From assembly GCA_030584085.1 (NCBI GenBank), contig CP129490.1, positions 2,823,511-2,887,510 of the forward strand: 64,000 nt of DNA, given 5' to 3'. The notes beneath the pieces were generated by a model. That model was given only the letters and a program-made list of their open reading frames with translations, made no database searches and was not told the DNA's origin. Shown here in pieces: positions 17,171 through 24,673 of the stretch. The translations under genes were made by a program, and so were the position numbers. The stretch's first letter is position 1. Each line of letters starts with the position of its first letter. Origin of the DNA: Melioribacteraceae bacterium (GTDB taxonomy: Bacteria > Bacteroidota > Ignavibacteria > Ignavibacteriales > Melioribacteraceae).

Positions 17171-17746
17171 ATGAAGTTACACCATTATTTATTTTTTCTG
17201 ATTGTCGTTTTTTCAATGATAGCTGTTACTTCCTGCCAAACGGAAGAACAACCACAAAAAGCTGAGTTAACTCAGGAGGAATTAATCGCGCGGGGGAAAT
17301 ATATAGTTTCAACATCCGGATGTCATGATTGCCACACTCCAAAGAAAATGACTGAGCAAGGTCCTGTACCGGATGAGAATTATTTATTAGCAGGTCATCC
17401 GGCTGATATGCCGATTCCTTCATACGATAAAAATATTGTTCGAGAATGGGCATTATTTTCACACACTATGACGGCAGTAGTCGGTCCATGGGGTGTTTCG
17501 TTTTCTGCAAATATAACATCGGATGGAACCGGTATTGGGAATTGGACATATGATCAATTTAAAACTGCTATGACAAAAGGGTTATACAAAGGTTTGGAAG
17601 GTAGCCGACCGATTATGCCTCCAATGCCTTGGCAAGAATTTAAGAATTATACCGATGAAGATTTACGTGCAATCTTTGAATATCTAAAATCAACTCCGCC
17701 TGTTCAAAATGTTCCTCCGGCTTATATTCCACCGGATCAGATGTAA
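17171..17746 (+). CDS. Monoheme c-type cytochrome lipoprotein
   Basis: 191 residues from an ATG with an excellent GGGAGG ribosome site. A lipoprotein signal peptide (HHYLFFLIVVFSMIAVTSC) puts the mature N-terminal Cys near residue 22. One heme-binding CHDCH motif follows in YIVSTSGCHDCHTPKK, and candidate methionine ligands lie in RPIMPPMPW. The end has a typical cytochrome helix, YTDEDLRAIFEYLKSTPP. It probably carries electrons in the periplasm while anchored to a membrane. The heme fold resembles cytochromes found with sugar or alcohol dehydrogenases, but no dehydrogenase is adjacent. Confidence 0.88.
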   Translation: MKLHHYLFFLIVVFSMIAVTSCQTEEQPQKAELTQEELIARGKYIVSTSGCHDCHTPKKMTEQGPVPDENYLLAGHPADMPIPSYDKNIVREWALFSHTMTAVVGPWGVSFSANITSDGTGIGNWTYDQFKTAMTKGLYKGLEGSRPIMPPMPWQEFKNYTDEDLRAIFEYLKSTPPVQNVPPAYIPPDQM

Positions 17747-17759
17747 TATTTTATATTAA

Positions 17760-17792
17760 AAAGATGGCATCTTTTAGAAAGATGCCATCTTT
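17760..17792. terminator. Bidirectional intrinsic terminator
   Basis: AAAGATGGCATCTTT pairs perfectly over 15 bases with its complement around a TAG loop. It sits between two convergent stop codons, with T/A runs on both sides. Confidence 0.85.
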
Positions 17793-17799
17793 AAATTTG

Positions 17800-19929
17800 C
17801 TATTCTTCTATACCAACTAAATCCAACATAAATGCATATTGAAGAGCCGTTTTCTTATATGCTTTAAATCTACCCGATGCCCCACCGTGACCTGAATCCA
17901 TATCACAATCAAATAATAATAAATTATTATCGGTTTTCATTTCGCGTAATTTAGCAACCCACTTTGCCGGTTCCCAATACTGAACTTGTGAATCATGATA
18001 TCCGGTTGTTATTAACATGTTCGGATAATCTTGAGCTTTAACTTGATCATACGGAGAATATGACAACATATAATCATAGTAAACTTTAGCGTTTGGATTT
18101 CCCCATTCATCATATTCAAAAGTTGTAAGAGGAATTGAATCATCCAACATTGTTGTAACAACATCTACAAACGGAACTGCTGCCATTGCACCTTTGAATA
18201 ATTGCGGAGCCATATTTACAACCGCACCAACAAGTAATCCGCCGGCACTTCCACCATAAATAAATAGTTTATCCGGATTAGTATAATTTTCTTCAATTAA
18301 ATATTCGGAACAATCTATGAAATCTGTAAATGTATTTATCTTATTGAGAAGTTTTCCGTCATCATACCAATCACGTCCCAATTCTTGTCCACCGCGGATA
18401 TGAGCAAGTGCGTAAATAAAACCACGGTCTAATAAACTTAATATAGATGAGCGGAAAAATGCTGACTGCGAGTATCCGTAAGAACCATATCCGTAAAGCA
18501 ATGTTGGATTGTTGCCGTCAGTATTAATTCCTTTTCTATATACAATTGAGATTGGAATTTTTGTACCGTCATCGGCAATTGCATATAATCGTTTTGAATC
18601 ATAATTATTCGAATCGAAATCTCCGAGAACTTCATCTTGCTTCATTAGTTCTCTTTCTTTCGTAGTCATATTATAATCATAAGTAGAAGTTGGAGTAACA
18701 AGTGAACTATAAATGAATCTTAGTTTATCAGTATCATATTCAGGATTTGTTGAAGGGCGAGCCGTGTAAACTTCATCTTGGAATTCGACATAATAATCTT
18801 TGCCATCTTCCCAATTAATAATTCTAATTTGATCGAGTGCATTTGATTTTTCTTGTACAACAAAATAATCTCTAAAGATTTCAATTCCTTCAACTAAGAC
18901 ATCGTTTCTGTGCGGAATTACATCTTCCCAATTCTCTTTTATAGTATTATCGATCGGTGTTTTCACAACTTTGAAATTCTTTGCGTTATAGTTTGTTACT
19001 ATATAAAAGTGCTCGCCAAAATGATCAAGGCTGTATTCAAGATCTCTTTCACGCGATTGGATTATTTTGAATTCCGCATCCGGTGTGTCTGCATCAATAA
19101 ATCTATACTCGTTCGAAACAGTTTGGCTAGAACCGATTATGATAAACTTATTTGATTTTGTTTTATATACAAACGTTGAAAACTCTTCGTCTGTTTCATG
19201 AAATACAAGTTTATCATTATCTTCGGTTTCATTGATTCTATGTTTGAAAATTTTATAAGCTCTTAGGGTTTGTTCATCTTTGCGTGTGTAAAAAAGCGTC
19301 TTATTATCATTTGCCCAAACCGATCCACCGGTTGTTTTGGTAATACTGTAATCAAGTAAATCTCCGGTTTCGAGATTTTTGATATATATATCATAATTTC
19401 TTCGACTTAATGTGTCGACCCCAAAAGCCAACATTTTATTATCGGGACTAACATTTAATCCCGAAACAGAATAATAAGCATAACCTTCTGCCATCTCATT
19501 AACGTTGAGCAATACCTCTTCTTCAGCGTCAAGTGAACCTTTTTTCCTACAGTAAATCGGATACTCTTTGCCCTCTTCATACTTCGTATAATAGTAGTAA
19601 CCATTTTTTTTATACGGAACCGATTGATCGTCCTGTTTTATTCTTCCTATAATTTCGTCATATAATTTTTGCTGGAAGTCTTCCGTTTTCTTCATTACTT
19701 CTGAAGTGTATGAGTTTTCAGCGTTCAGGTAATCAAGTACTTTTTGATCATCTCGCTGATTCATCCAAAAGTAATTGTCTATACGTGTATCGCCGTGGGT
19801 AACTAATTCTTGCGGAATCTTTTCAGCTTTTGGAGGGATTACTTCTTTATTCATTAATACTTGACTCCATAGATTTGATGAGATGAATACTATTGCAATC
19901 ATTAATTGAAGAAATGATTTTGGCTTCAT
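17800..19929 (-). CDS. Prolyl oligopeptidase family (S9A) peptidase, oligopeptidase B-like, exported
   Basis: A 709-residue protein with a signal peptide (FLQLMIAIVFISSNLWSQ), a seven-bladed propeller region (about 80-420) and a C-terminal alpha/beta hydrolase. The catalytic triad is Ser near 561 (GGSAGG), Asp near 646 (GYHDSQV) and His near 681 (DSGHGG). ALAHIRGGQELGRDWYDDGK, TPEY-like YSPYDQV and Glu-rich S1 positions are typical of oligopeptidase B, which cleaves after Arg or Lys in short peptides; this specificity is inference. It probably works in the periplasm with the other peptidases of the window. Confidence 0.92.
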   Translation of the reverse strand: MKPKSFLQLMIAIVFISSNLWSQVLMNKEVIPPKAEKIPQELVTHGDTRIDNYFWMNQRDDQKVLDYLNAENSYTSEVMKKTEDFQQKLYDEIIGRIKQDDQSVPYKKNGYYYYTKYEEGKEYPIYCRKKGSLDAEEEVLLNVNEMAEGYAYYSVSGLNVSPDNKMLAFGVDTLSRRNYDIYIKNLETGDLLDYSITKTTGGSVWANDNKTLFYTRKDEQTLRAYKIFKHRINETEDNDKLVFHETDEEFSTFVYKTKSNKFIIIGSSQTVSNEYRFIDADTPDAEFKIIQSRERDLEYSLDHFGEHFYIVTNYNAKNFKVVKTPIDNTIKENWEDVIPHRNDVLVEGIEIFRDYFVVQEKSNALDQIRIINWEDGKDYYVEFQDEVYTARPSTNPEYDTDKLRFIYSSLVTPTSTYDYNMTTKERELMKQDEVLGDFDSNNYDSKRLYAIADDGTKIPISIVYRKGINTDGNNPTLLYGYGSYGYSQSAFFRSSILSLLDRGFIYALAHIRGGQELGRDWYDDGKLLNKINTFTDFIDCSEYLIEENYTNPDKLFIYGGSAGGLLVGAVVNMAPQLFKGAMAAVPFVDVVTTMLDDSIPLTTFEYDEWGNPNAKVYYDYMLSYSPYDQVKAQDYPNMLITTGYHDSQVQYWEPAKWVAKLREMKTDNNLLLFDCDMDSGHGGASGRFKAYKKTALQYAFMLDLVGIEE

Positions 19930-20008
19930 TGTGTTCCTCGATTTTTTTGGCAGGTAAAGTTATGAAATTTCCTTAATAATAAGATTTGCGGAAATATAAA
20001 TTTTTGTT

Positions 20009-20184
20009 GAACCCCGCCGGGGTTCTTTTTTTTGTGTTTCATTTTCTCCGTGTTTCACACGGAGCTATTCATATTCGACTGCTTTGCAGTCGTTTAACTC
20101 TTGCGTGTTTTACAACTCCGAAGGAGTTGAACATGAATAGACAAAATGATAAAAAGAAAATAATCCACAACTACGAAGTGGTTG
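20009..20184. repeat. Mosaic of five hairpins with three-base loops
   Basis: Five hairpins lie in a row. They are GAACCCC/GGGGTTC (20009-20025), CTCCGTGT/ACACGGAG (20046-20064), CGACTGC/GCAGTCG (20076-20092), AACTCC/GGAGTT (20114-20128) and CAACTAC/GTGGTTG (20168-20184). Each has a 3-base loop. CTATTCAT (20065-20072) and ATGAATAG (20133-20140) can close a larger cruciform around the middle two. This is the style of a dispersed palindromic element known from Bacteroidota (recollection, not checked). A 67-codon frame across it is not a gene. Confidence 0.75.
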
Positions 20185-20187
20185 AAT

Positions 20188-20221
20188 AAAAAACCCCGAC
20201 CAATTTTCATCAGCCGGGGTC
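20188..20221 (-). terminator. Terminator of the restriction-modification gene
   Basis: On the minus strand ACCCCGGC...GTCGGGGT forms a stem followed by a T run, 33 bases after the stop at 20254. Nearly the same hairpin and loop recur at 24615-24650. Confidence 0.75.
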
Positions 20222-20253
20222 TCAAATCTCACATCTTAAATCTCATATCTGCC

Positions 20254-23200
20254 TTACCCCTCAACCCCATCATACAATTCATCAATTTGCTTTTGTAATT
20301 CTATTGTATGATAAAGCGCTGTTACTATTTTGCAATAGGTTTCTCTTTCTTCGAGCGTGAGTTTTCTTCCTTTGCGGTCTTTTAACCATTTGTGGCAGAC
20401 TTGATATCCGCCAATGTGATAATTCCATACTTCTTCGGGAACGGGTTCAAAGTATTGGTCTTTGTTTATAAACACTTTTCCATCTGTCATCCCGGACTTG
20501 ATCCGGGATCTCGTTTTTTTGCCGGCAGATTCTGAATCAAGTTCAGAATGACCTTCTTTTTGGAAGCTTACCTTATCTACTTCATTACTTCCGTCTATTG
20601 GGAATTTGGTGATTGGTTTGTTTAACCGCTTTGATTTTAATAAATGTAAATCCGCAAGTTCTTTGCCGAGCTCACCGAGTTTTATGAACAACTTGTAATC
20701 TTTTGTGAACGGAATTCGCGGGAAATCAATTTTTAAAAACTCCGCATATTTTGTGCGGTAAGTGTTGCTATAAAGTACCGCGTAGATGTAGTAAAATATT
20801 TGTTCAGCAGTAATATCTTTTTTAAAATTTGTTTTTAGCTGCTCAAAAATCTCCGGTGCTATGTTTGGTTCTTTTTCGCCCGATGCAGAGCCGCTGAATA
20901 AGTCTTCTTTGGTTGTGTCGGGGTAGAGGTAGAGGGGAAAAACTAATTCACCGCCACGACGGTATAAATTAAAATCTACAATTGAATCAGAAACAAATAC
21001 TATATCATAATTATCTGAACCAATAACACTGAATTGACGACCAATTGATAACGCAATATTTTTAGAAACTAAATTTTTCATCACTTCACCACGCGGCATA
21101 CAGTGAAATCCTTTTGAGTTCCCAGTGTAATAGGTATAGCGTAAATCAAATGGACGATAAAGTACTTCAACTATTTTTTCCTTTTCTAATCCACTGTCAG
21201 TCAAATCTTTCTGTGCAAGATATACTTTCCAATCTCTAACATCATTCCCAAGTTTGTAAGTTTGCCGTGCTAATTCTGGATCGAGTTTGGCAAAATTTCT
21301 TACTGTTTTCCAAACATCCTCTTTTGTCCATTGTACTGTCAAGGAGTCTCTCGCAGTAACAATCCCCACACTATTCACCGGGAAAATCTCAGTAACTTTC
21401 GGCAGCTCATTATATTTTGCAAGGAGCGAAGAATCACTTTTCACAAAAAGATAAAACTCGCTCTGTGGTTTCAACTCTTTCCACTTAACAGAATTTATAT
21501 CTTTCTTTTCAAGCCATTCGTATTTCTTTTCGCGTGTTCCGTAAATTTCAGAATGTAAAACTTGCTTTTTCTTCTTTTCTTTTTTAATAAAAAATGCAAT
21601 CGCAACACCCTGACGAATATCGAAAACATTTTCGTCTTTACCGCCGTCGGGTGTTTTTTCTTTCTTTAAAGAATTGCCATGCAAATCGAGAATATAGATT
21701 TCATCAAAGCTGTTCATTAAAGATTGGCGCATTCCACGGAATGTAGGATTATCGAGATAGCTGTGATTTGTTATAAATCCCAATACACCTGTTCCCGCTT
21801 CGTCTATCTTCCATTGCGCGAACCGGATAAACTTTACGTAATCATCCTGCAGCCATTTGGGATTTTTTTCGCCAAGCGGTTTGCCGTCAACTTTGTAATA
21901 TTCTTTTATTTCGGAAGAAATCCACTCGCCTGTATTTGATGAATGTCCCGAATAAGGCGGATTACCGAGCACAACAAGAATGGGAACTTGTTTTTTCACT
22001 TTGCCGGCTTCATGAGATTCGTGCGAGATGGAAGTCATACCCGGAAATTTAGCCTCTTCAAGTTCTTCCATATCGAGCGTGTTGGTAAGGTAATATTTTA
22101 CGCGTTCGTCGTCTGCAAGTTTGTAACCGAGTTCTTCGAGAAGAAAAGACATTTTCATATGCCCGATAGCATAAGGCGCCATCATTAACTCAAAAGCATG
22201 GTAATTGTTGAGAATAGTTTTTCTGATAAAATCTTTAACAACACCTTTACCGTACTTTTCCTCTTTCTCTTCAACCGCTTTTTGAATTGCCTGCGCAAGA
22301 AAACTCAACGTTCCGCCGGCGGGATCGAGAAGCGTTACATTATCACCGGCTAAACCTTCGGCAATACCGAATTCCTTTTTCAAAATTTCGTGAAGCGAAC
22401 GAACTATGAAAGAGACAACAGGTTCGGGCGTGTAATAAACTCCTCGCTTCTCTCTTGTTTTGGGATCGTAAACTTCGAGGAATGTTTCATAAAAGTGAAG
22501 TACGGGATCTTTGCCTTTGCCCTGCACAAAGTATTCTTCCAAAATTTTTTTTGTGTCGGCAACTTCAAGCACTTCAGAAATATCATCAACAATTGAAATC
22601 ATTTGGTCGGGAATGTCGGTACTCGAAATAAAGCGGAACACATCGCGTAAAATACCGATTGATTTGGGAATGTAATCGTAAGCTAATTTTCTGTTAAACT
22701 TTTTGTCGGCGCGTAGACGAGCTGCAAAAAGTCCGTAAGTAATTGTCTGCGAATAAAGATCGGCAAATTCATCTTCGTCAATACCGGCAATTAAAAATTC
22801 TTTGAATGCATTATGAAACGATTGAATGTCCTTGTTATTTGCTTTTAATTCCTGTGCAACAACTTGATCTTTTAGAAAACGAGTACGTTTTGCAAGTTCG
22901 GTAGCAAGAGATTTTGCGTTGAACTTTTTCGGTATTGAATAATCGAGGAAATTATTGAGTAGTTCGAAAAATTTATCTTCATTTAATTCAGGCGGAACCG
23001 CCCCGAGTTTTGTAATATTTTTTGAATGAGCAATTTCAACTTTGTCGATAAACTTTCCGTCGCGATAAAACCGGAACTCGGTAAAATTAGTAAGCATCAC
23101 ATTAGGAAAAGTTGAAATGTAGCGCTCGAGTTGTTCGGAATCTTCAATTTTGTTTAAGTCTGTACCGATGGTTTTAGCTTCAATGTAACCTATTTGATTC

Positions 23201-23397
23201 CAATGTCCGTCGTTGACTTTAAAATCCGGGTTTCCGGCTTCGGTAGCTTTAGGCAGAATTGTAACATTAATTTTTCTTTTGCGTTTCTGATCAGAGAATT
23301 CAGTTAATAAATCTTTCAGGAAATCATAATAGGATTCTTCGCGAGCTTCGTCTTTGTTATAAAGGGTTGTTATTTGTTTGAGGTAGTTATTGAGCAT
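20254..23397 (-). CDS. Type IIG-like restriction-modification enzyme (nuclease, N6-adenine methylase and specificity domain)
   Basis: A single polypeptide of 1047 residues from the ATG at 23397. An N-terminal PD-(D/E)xK-like nuclease (NPDFKVNDGHWNQIGYIEAK, near residue 65-85) is followed by a helical connector. The adenine methylase has VYYTPEPVVSFIVRSLHEIL, LLDPAGGTLSFLAQAI for SAM and LGNPPYSG (motif IV). The C-terminal half resembles the LlaBIII-type ISP specificity domain. There is no helicase, so type IIG fits better than type ISP. It starts 2 bases after the AAA ATPase stop. A palindromic repeat adds about 22 residues near 950-970 without breaking the frame. An upstream in-frame start at 23430 is less likely. 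Confidence 0.88.
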   Translation of the reverse strand: MLNNYLKQITTLYNKDEAREESYYDFLKDLLTEFSDQKRKRKINVTILPKATEAGNPDFKVNDGHWNQIGYIEAKTIGTDLNKIEDSEQLERYISTFPNVMLTNFTEFRFYRDGKFIDKVEIAHSKNITKLGAVPPELNEDKFFELLNNFLDYSIPKKFNAKSLATELAKRTRFLKDQVVAQELKANNKDIQSFHNAFKEFLIAGIDEDEFADLYSQTITYGLFAARLRADKKFNRKLAYDYIPKSIGILRDVFRFISSTDIPDQMISIVDDISEVLEVADTKKILEEYFVQGKGKDPVLHFYETFLEVYDPKTREKRGVYYTPEPVVSFIVRSLHEILKKEFGIAEGLAGDNVTLLDPAGGTLSFLAQAIQKAVEEKEEKYGKGVVKDFIRKTILNNYHAFELMMAPYAIGHMKMSFLLEELGYKLADDERVKYYLTNTLDMEELEEAKFPGMTSISHESHEAGKVKKQVPILVVLGNPPYSGHSSNTGEWISSEIKEYYKVDGKPLGEKNPKWLQDDYVKFIRFAQWKIDEAGTGVLGFITNHSYLDNPTFRGMRQSLMNSFDEIYILDLHGNSLKKEKTPDGGKDENVFDIRQGVAIAFFIKKEKKKKQVLHSEIYGTREKKYEWLEKKDINSVKWKELKPQSEFYLFVKSDSSLLAKYNELPKVTEIFPVNSVGIVTARDSLTVQWTKEDVWKTVRNFAKLDPELARQTYKLGNDVRDWKVYLAQKDLTDSGLEKEKIVEVLYRPFDLRYTYYTGNSKGFHCMPRGEVMKNLVSKNIALSIGRQFSVIGSDNYDIVFVSDSIVDFNLYRRGGELVFPLYLYPDTTKEDLFSGSASGEKEPNIAPEIFEQLKTNFKKDITAEQIFYYIYAVLYSNTYRTKYAEFLKIDFPRIPFTKDYKLFIKLGELGKELADLHLLKSKRLNKPITKFPIDGSNEVDKVSFQKEGHSELDSESAGKKTRSRIKSGMTDGKVFINKDQYFEPVPEEVWNYHIGGYQVCHKWLKDRKGRKLTLEERETYCKIVTALYHTIELQKQIDELYDGVEG
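20486..20552 (-). repeat. 67-base palindromic repeat inserted in frame in a coding gene
   Basis: Two hairpins with 8-base stems, ATCCCGGA/TCCGGGAT and ATTCTGAA/TTCAGAAT, carry complementary 5-base loops (CTTGA and TCAAG) and are bounded by GTCAT/ATGAC. Translated on the minus strand it gives GHSELDSESAGKKTRSRIK and SGMTDG, low-complexity text foreign to the enzyme's C-terminal domain. A decayed copy lies at 53408-53473. It recalls in-frame palindromic elements such as those of Rickettsia. Confidence 0.8.
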
Positions 23398-23399
23398 GA

Positions 23400-24533
23400 T
23401 TATTTTCTCAAATAAAATTTTTGAAACCACAACTTGAATACTGGATCAACAAAAACAATATTGGAGTTTTCGAAGTCTATAATTTCTTTAGCAATCAAAG
23501 CATTTTTTATTTTAACCACATTAGCAGAAGACCCTAATTTATAATTCAATACTACTTCCTTAGAACTGAATCCGGAAGTGACTTCATCTGCAAGAGCAGA
23601 TAAAAAATTAATCTGAGTGTTACTTAAATTTTCGATTTCTCTTTCAAATAGAATCGAATTTTGCTCAAGTAATTTATTGAGTGAATATTCAAATATTTTG
23701 TCAGTTACAATTGATTCGGTATTATTCCATACAATATGAGAAAATTGTTGAACATAATACGAGTGTCTATCCATTGTGGTAACTATTAGTTCAGCAATTG
23801 ATTCTGAAATATCTTTCTTTGTTGAGTTAAAGCGACTGACAATAAATTTAGTAAGTTCTACTTTATCGATTTTTTCCAAATTCAAAAGATCACCGAACTT
23901 ATAAAAAGGCATTGACTTATTTTCAAATAGCTCCAACATCATGTGTCTTTTGCTTCCAAAGAGACAGTAAACGACTTTTTTATGATTCTGAAAAACTGAT
24001 CTCAGCAGTTTTTGAAATTTTAAAGAATCAGAAAAACTGCTCAAATTTTGAAATTCATCAATACAGTAAATCACATGGATATTTTTCTTCTCAGCTATTT
24101 TTTCGGGCAAGTTTAGAATATCCGATGCAGTTTTGGAATCTTTGTTTAGATTAAACTTAATATTGAAATCGTTGATAGGATCTGTGCCAATGGTTATTTG
24201 GGGTGCTACCCTACTCAAAAAGTCTTTTGATAACGCAATCCATTCTTCAACTTTTGTTGAAGTGGATTTAATAATTTCTCTTGCGAATAAAGAAAAGAAC
24301 TCATCTTCTGTTCTGACGCCAAATAAATCGATTAGACAAACCTTTACCTTATTGTTATTGTTGTACTTTACTAATGCTTTTTTAATTAGTGAAGTTTTAC
24401 CCCATCTTCTTGGTGATAAAAGGATTGTATTAATGCCATTGTCAAAATTTGATATAAGATGCTTCAGGTCCTCCTTCCGATTAGTAAAGTAGTTTCCTTC
24501 AACAACCTTTCCAAATTGAAATGGTGATTCCAT
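23400..24533 (-). CDS. AAA+ ATPase (archaeal ATPase_2-like), coupled to the restriction gene
   Basis: A 377-residue STAND/ORC-like AAA ATPase. The Walker A is LLSPRRWGKTSLIKK near residues 39-53, and Walker B is VIYCIDEFQNLSSF near 150. A sensor region CLFGSKRHMMLELF follows, and the C-terminal segment looks like a winged helix (LSALADEVTSGFSSKEVVLN). There is no transmembrane segment. The methylase-nuclease gene starts 2 bases after its stop, so the two are one operon. The role is not known; it may be a defence partner of the nuclease or a separate mobile gene. Upstream lies a cluster of TTACTAACC half-sites. Confidence 0.82.
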   Translation of the reverse strand: MESPFQFGKVVEGNYFTNRKEDLKHLISNFDNGINTILLSPRRWGKTSLIKKALVKYNNNNKVKVCLIDLFGVRTEDEFFSLFAREIIKSTSTKVEEWIALSKDFLSRVAPQITIGTDPINDFNIKFNLNKDSKTASDILNLPEKIAEKKNIHVIYCIDEFQNLSSFSDSLKFQKLLRSVFQNHKKVVYCLFGSKRHMMLELFENKSMPFYKFGDLLNLEKIDKVELTKFIVSRFNSTKKDISESIAELIVTTMDRHSYYVQQFSHIVWNNTESIVTDKIFEYSLNKLLEQNSILFEREIENLSNTQINFLSALADEVTSGFSSKEVVLNYKLGSSANVVKIKNALIAKEIIDFENSNIVFVDPVFKLWFQKFYLRK

Positions 24534-24556
24534 ATTCTAAATATAATAAATTCAAA

Positions 24557-24609
24557 TTACTAACCAAATGGTTACTAACCACTTAGTTAGTAACTATGCG
24601 GTTAGTTAA
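24557..24609 (-). promoter_or_regulatory. Cluster of TTACTAACC half-sites upstream of the ATPase-RM operon
   Basis: TTACTAACC occurs at 24557-24565 and 24572-24580. Inverted forms follow at 24586-24593 (GTTAGTAA) and 24600-24608 (GGTTAGTTA). Four half-sites in 53 bases just upstream of the start at 24533 look like an operator for a dimeric regulator. No controller gene is adjacent. Confidence 0.55.
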
Positions 24610-24614
24610 ATATT

Positions 24615-24650
24615 AAAAAAACCCCGACCAACATTAATCAGCCGGGGTTT
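24615..24650 (-). terminator. Intrinsic terminator of the OPT transporter operon
   Basis: On the minus strand AAACCCCGGC and GTCGGGGTTT pair and are followed by a T run, 24 bases after the stop at 24674. It matches the hairpin at 20188-20221 in stem and loop sequence. Confidence 0.8.
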
Positions 24651-24673
24651 GTCTTAAAACTTTCGTATTAAAT

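Noticed and set aside
19986-20189. A 67-codon plus-strand frame in the hairpin mosaic
   Set aside because: It simply translates the palindromic element; no coding signature.
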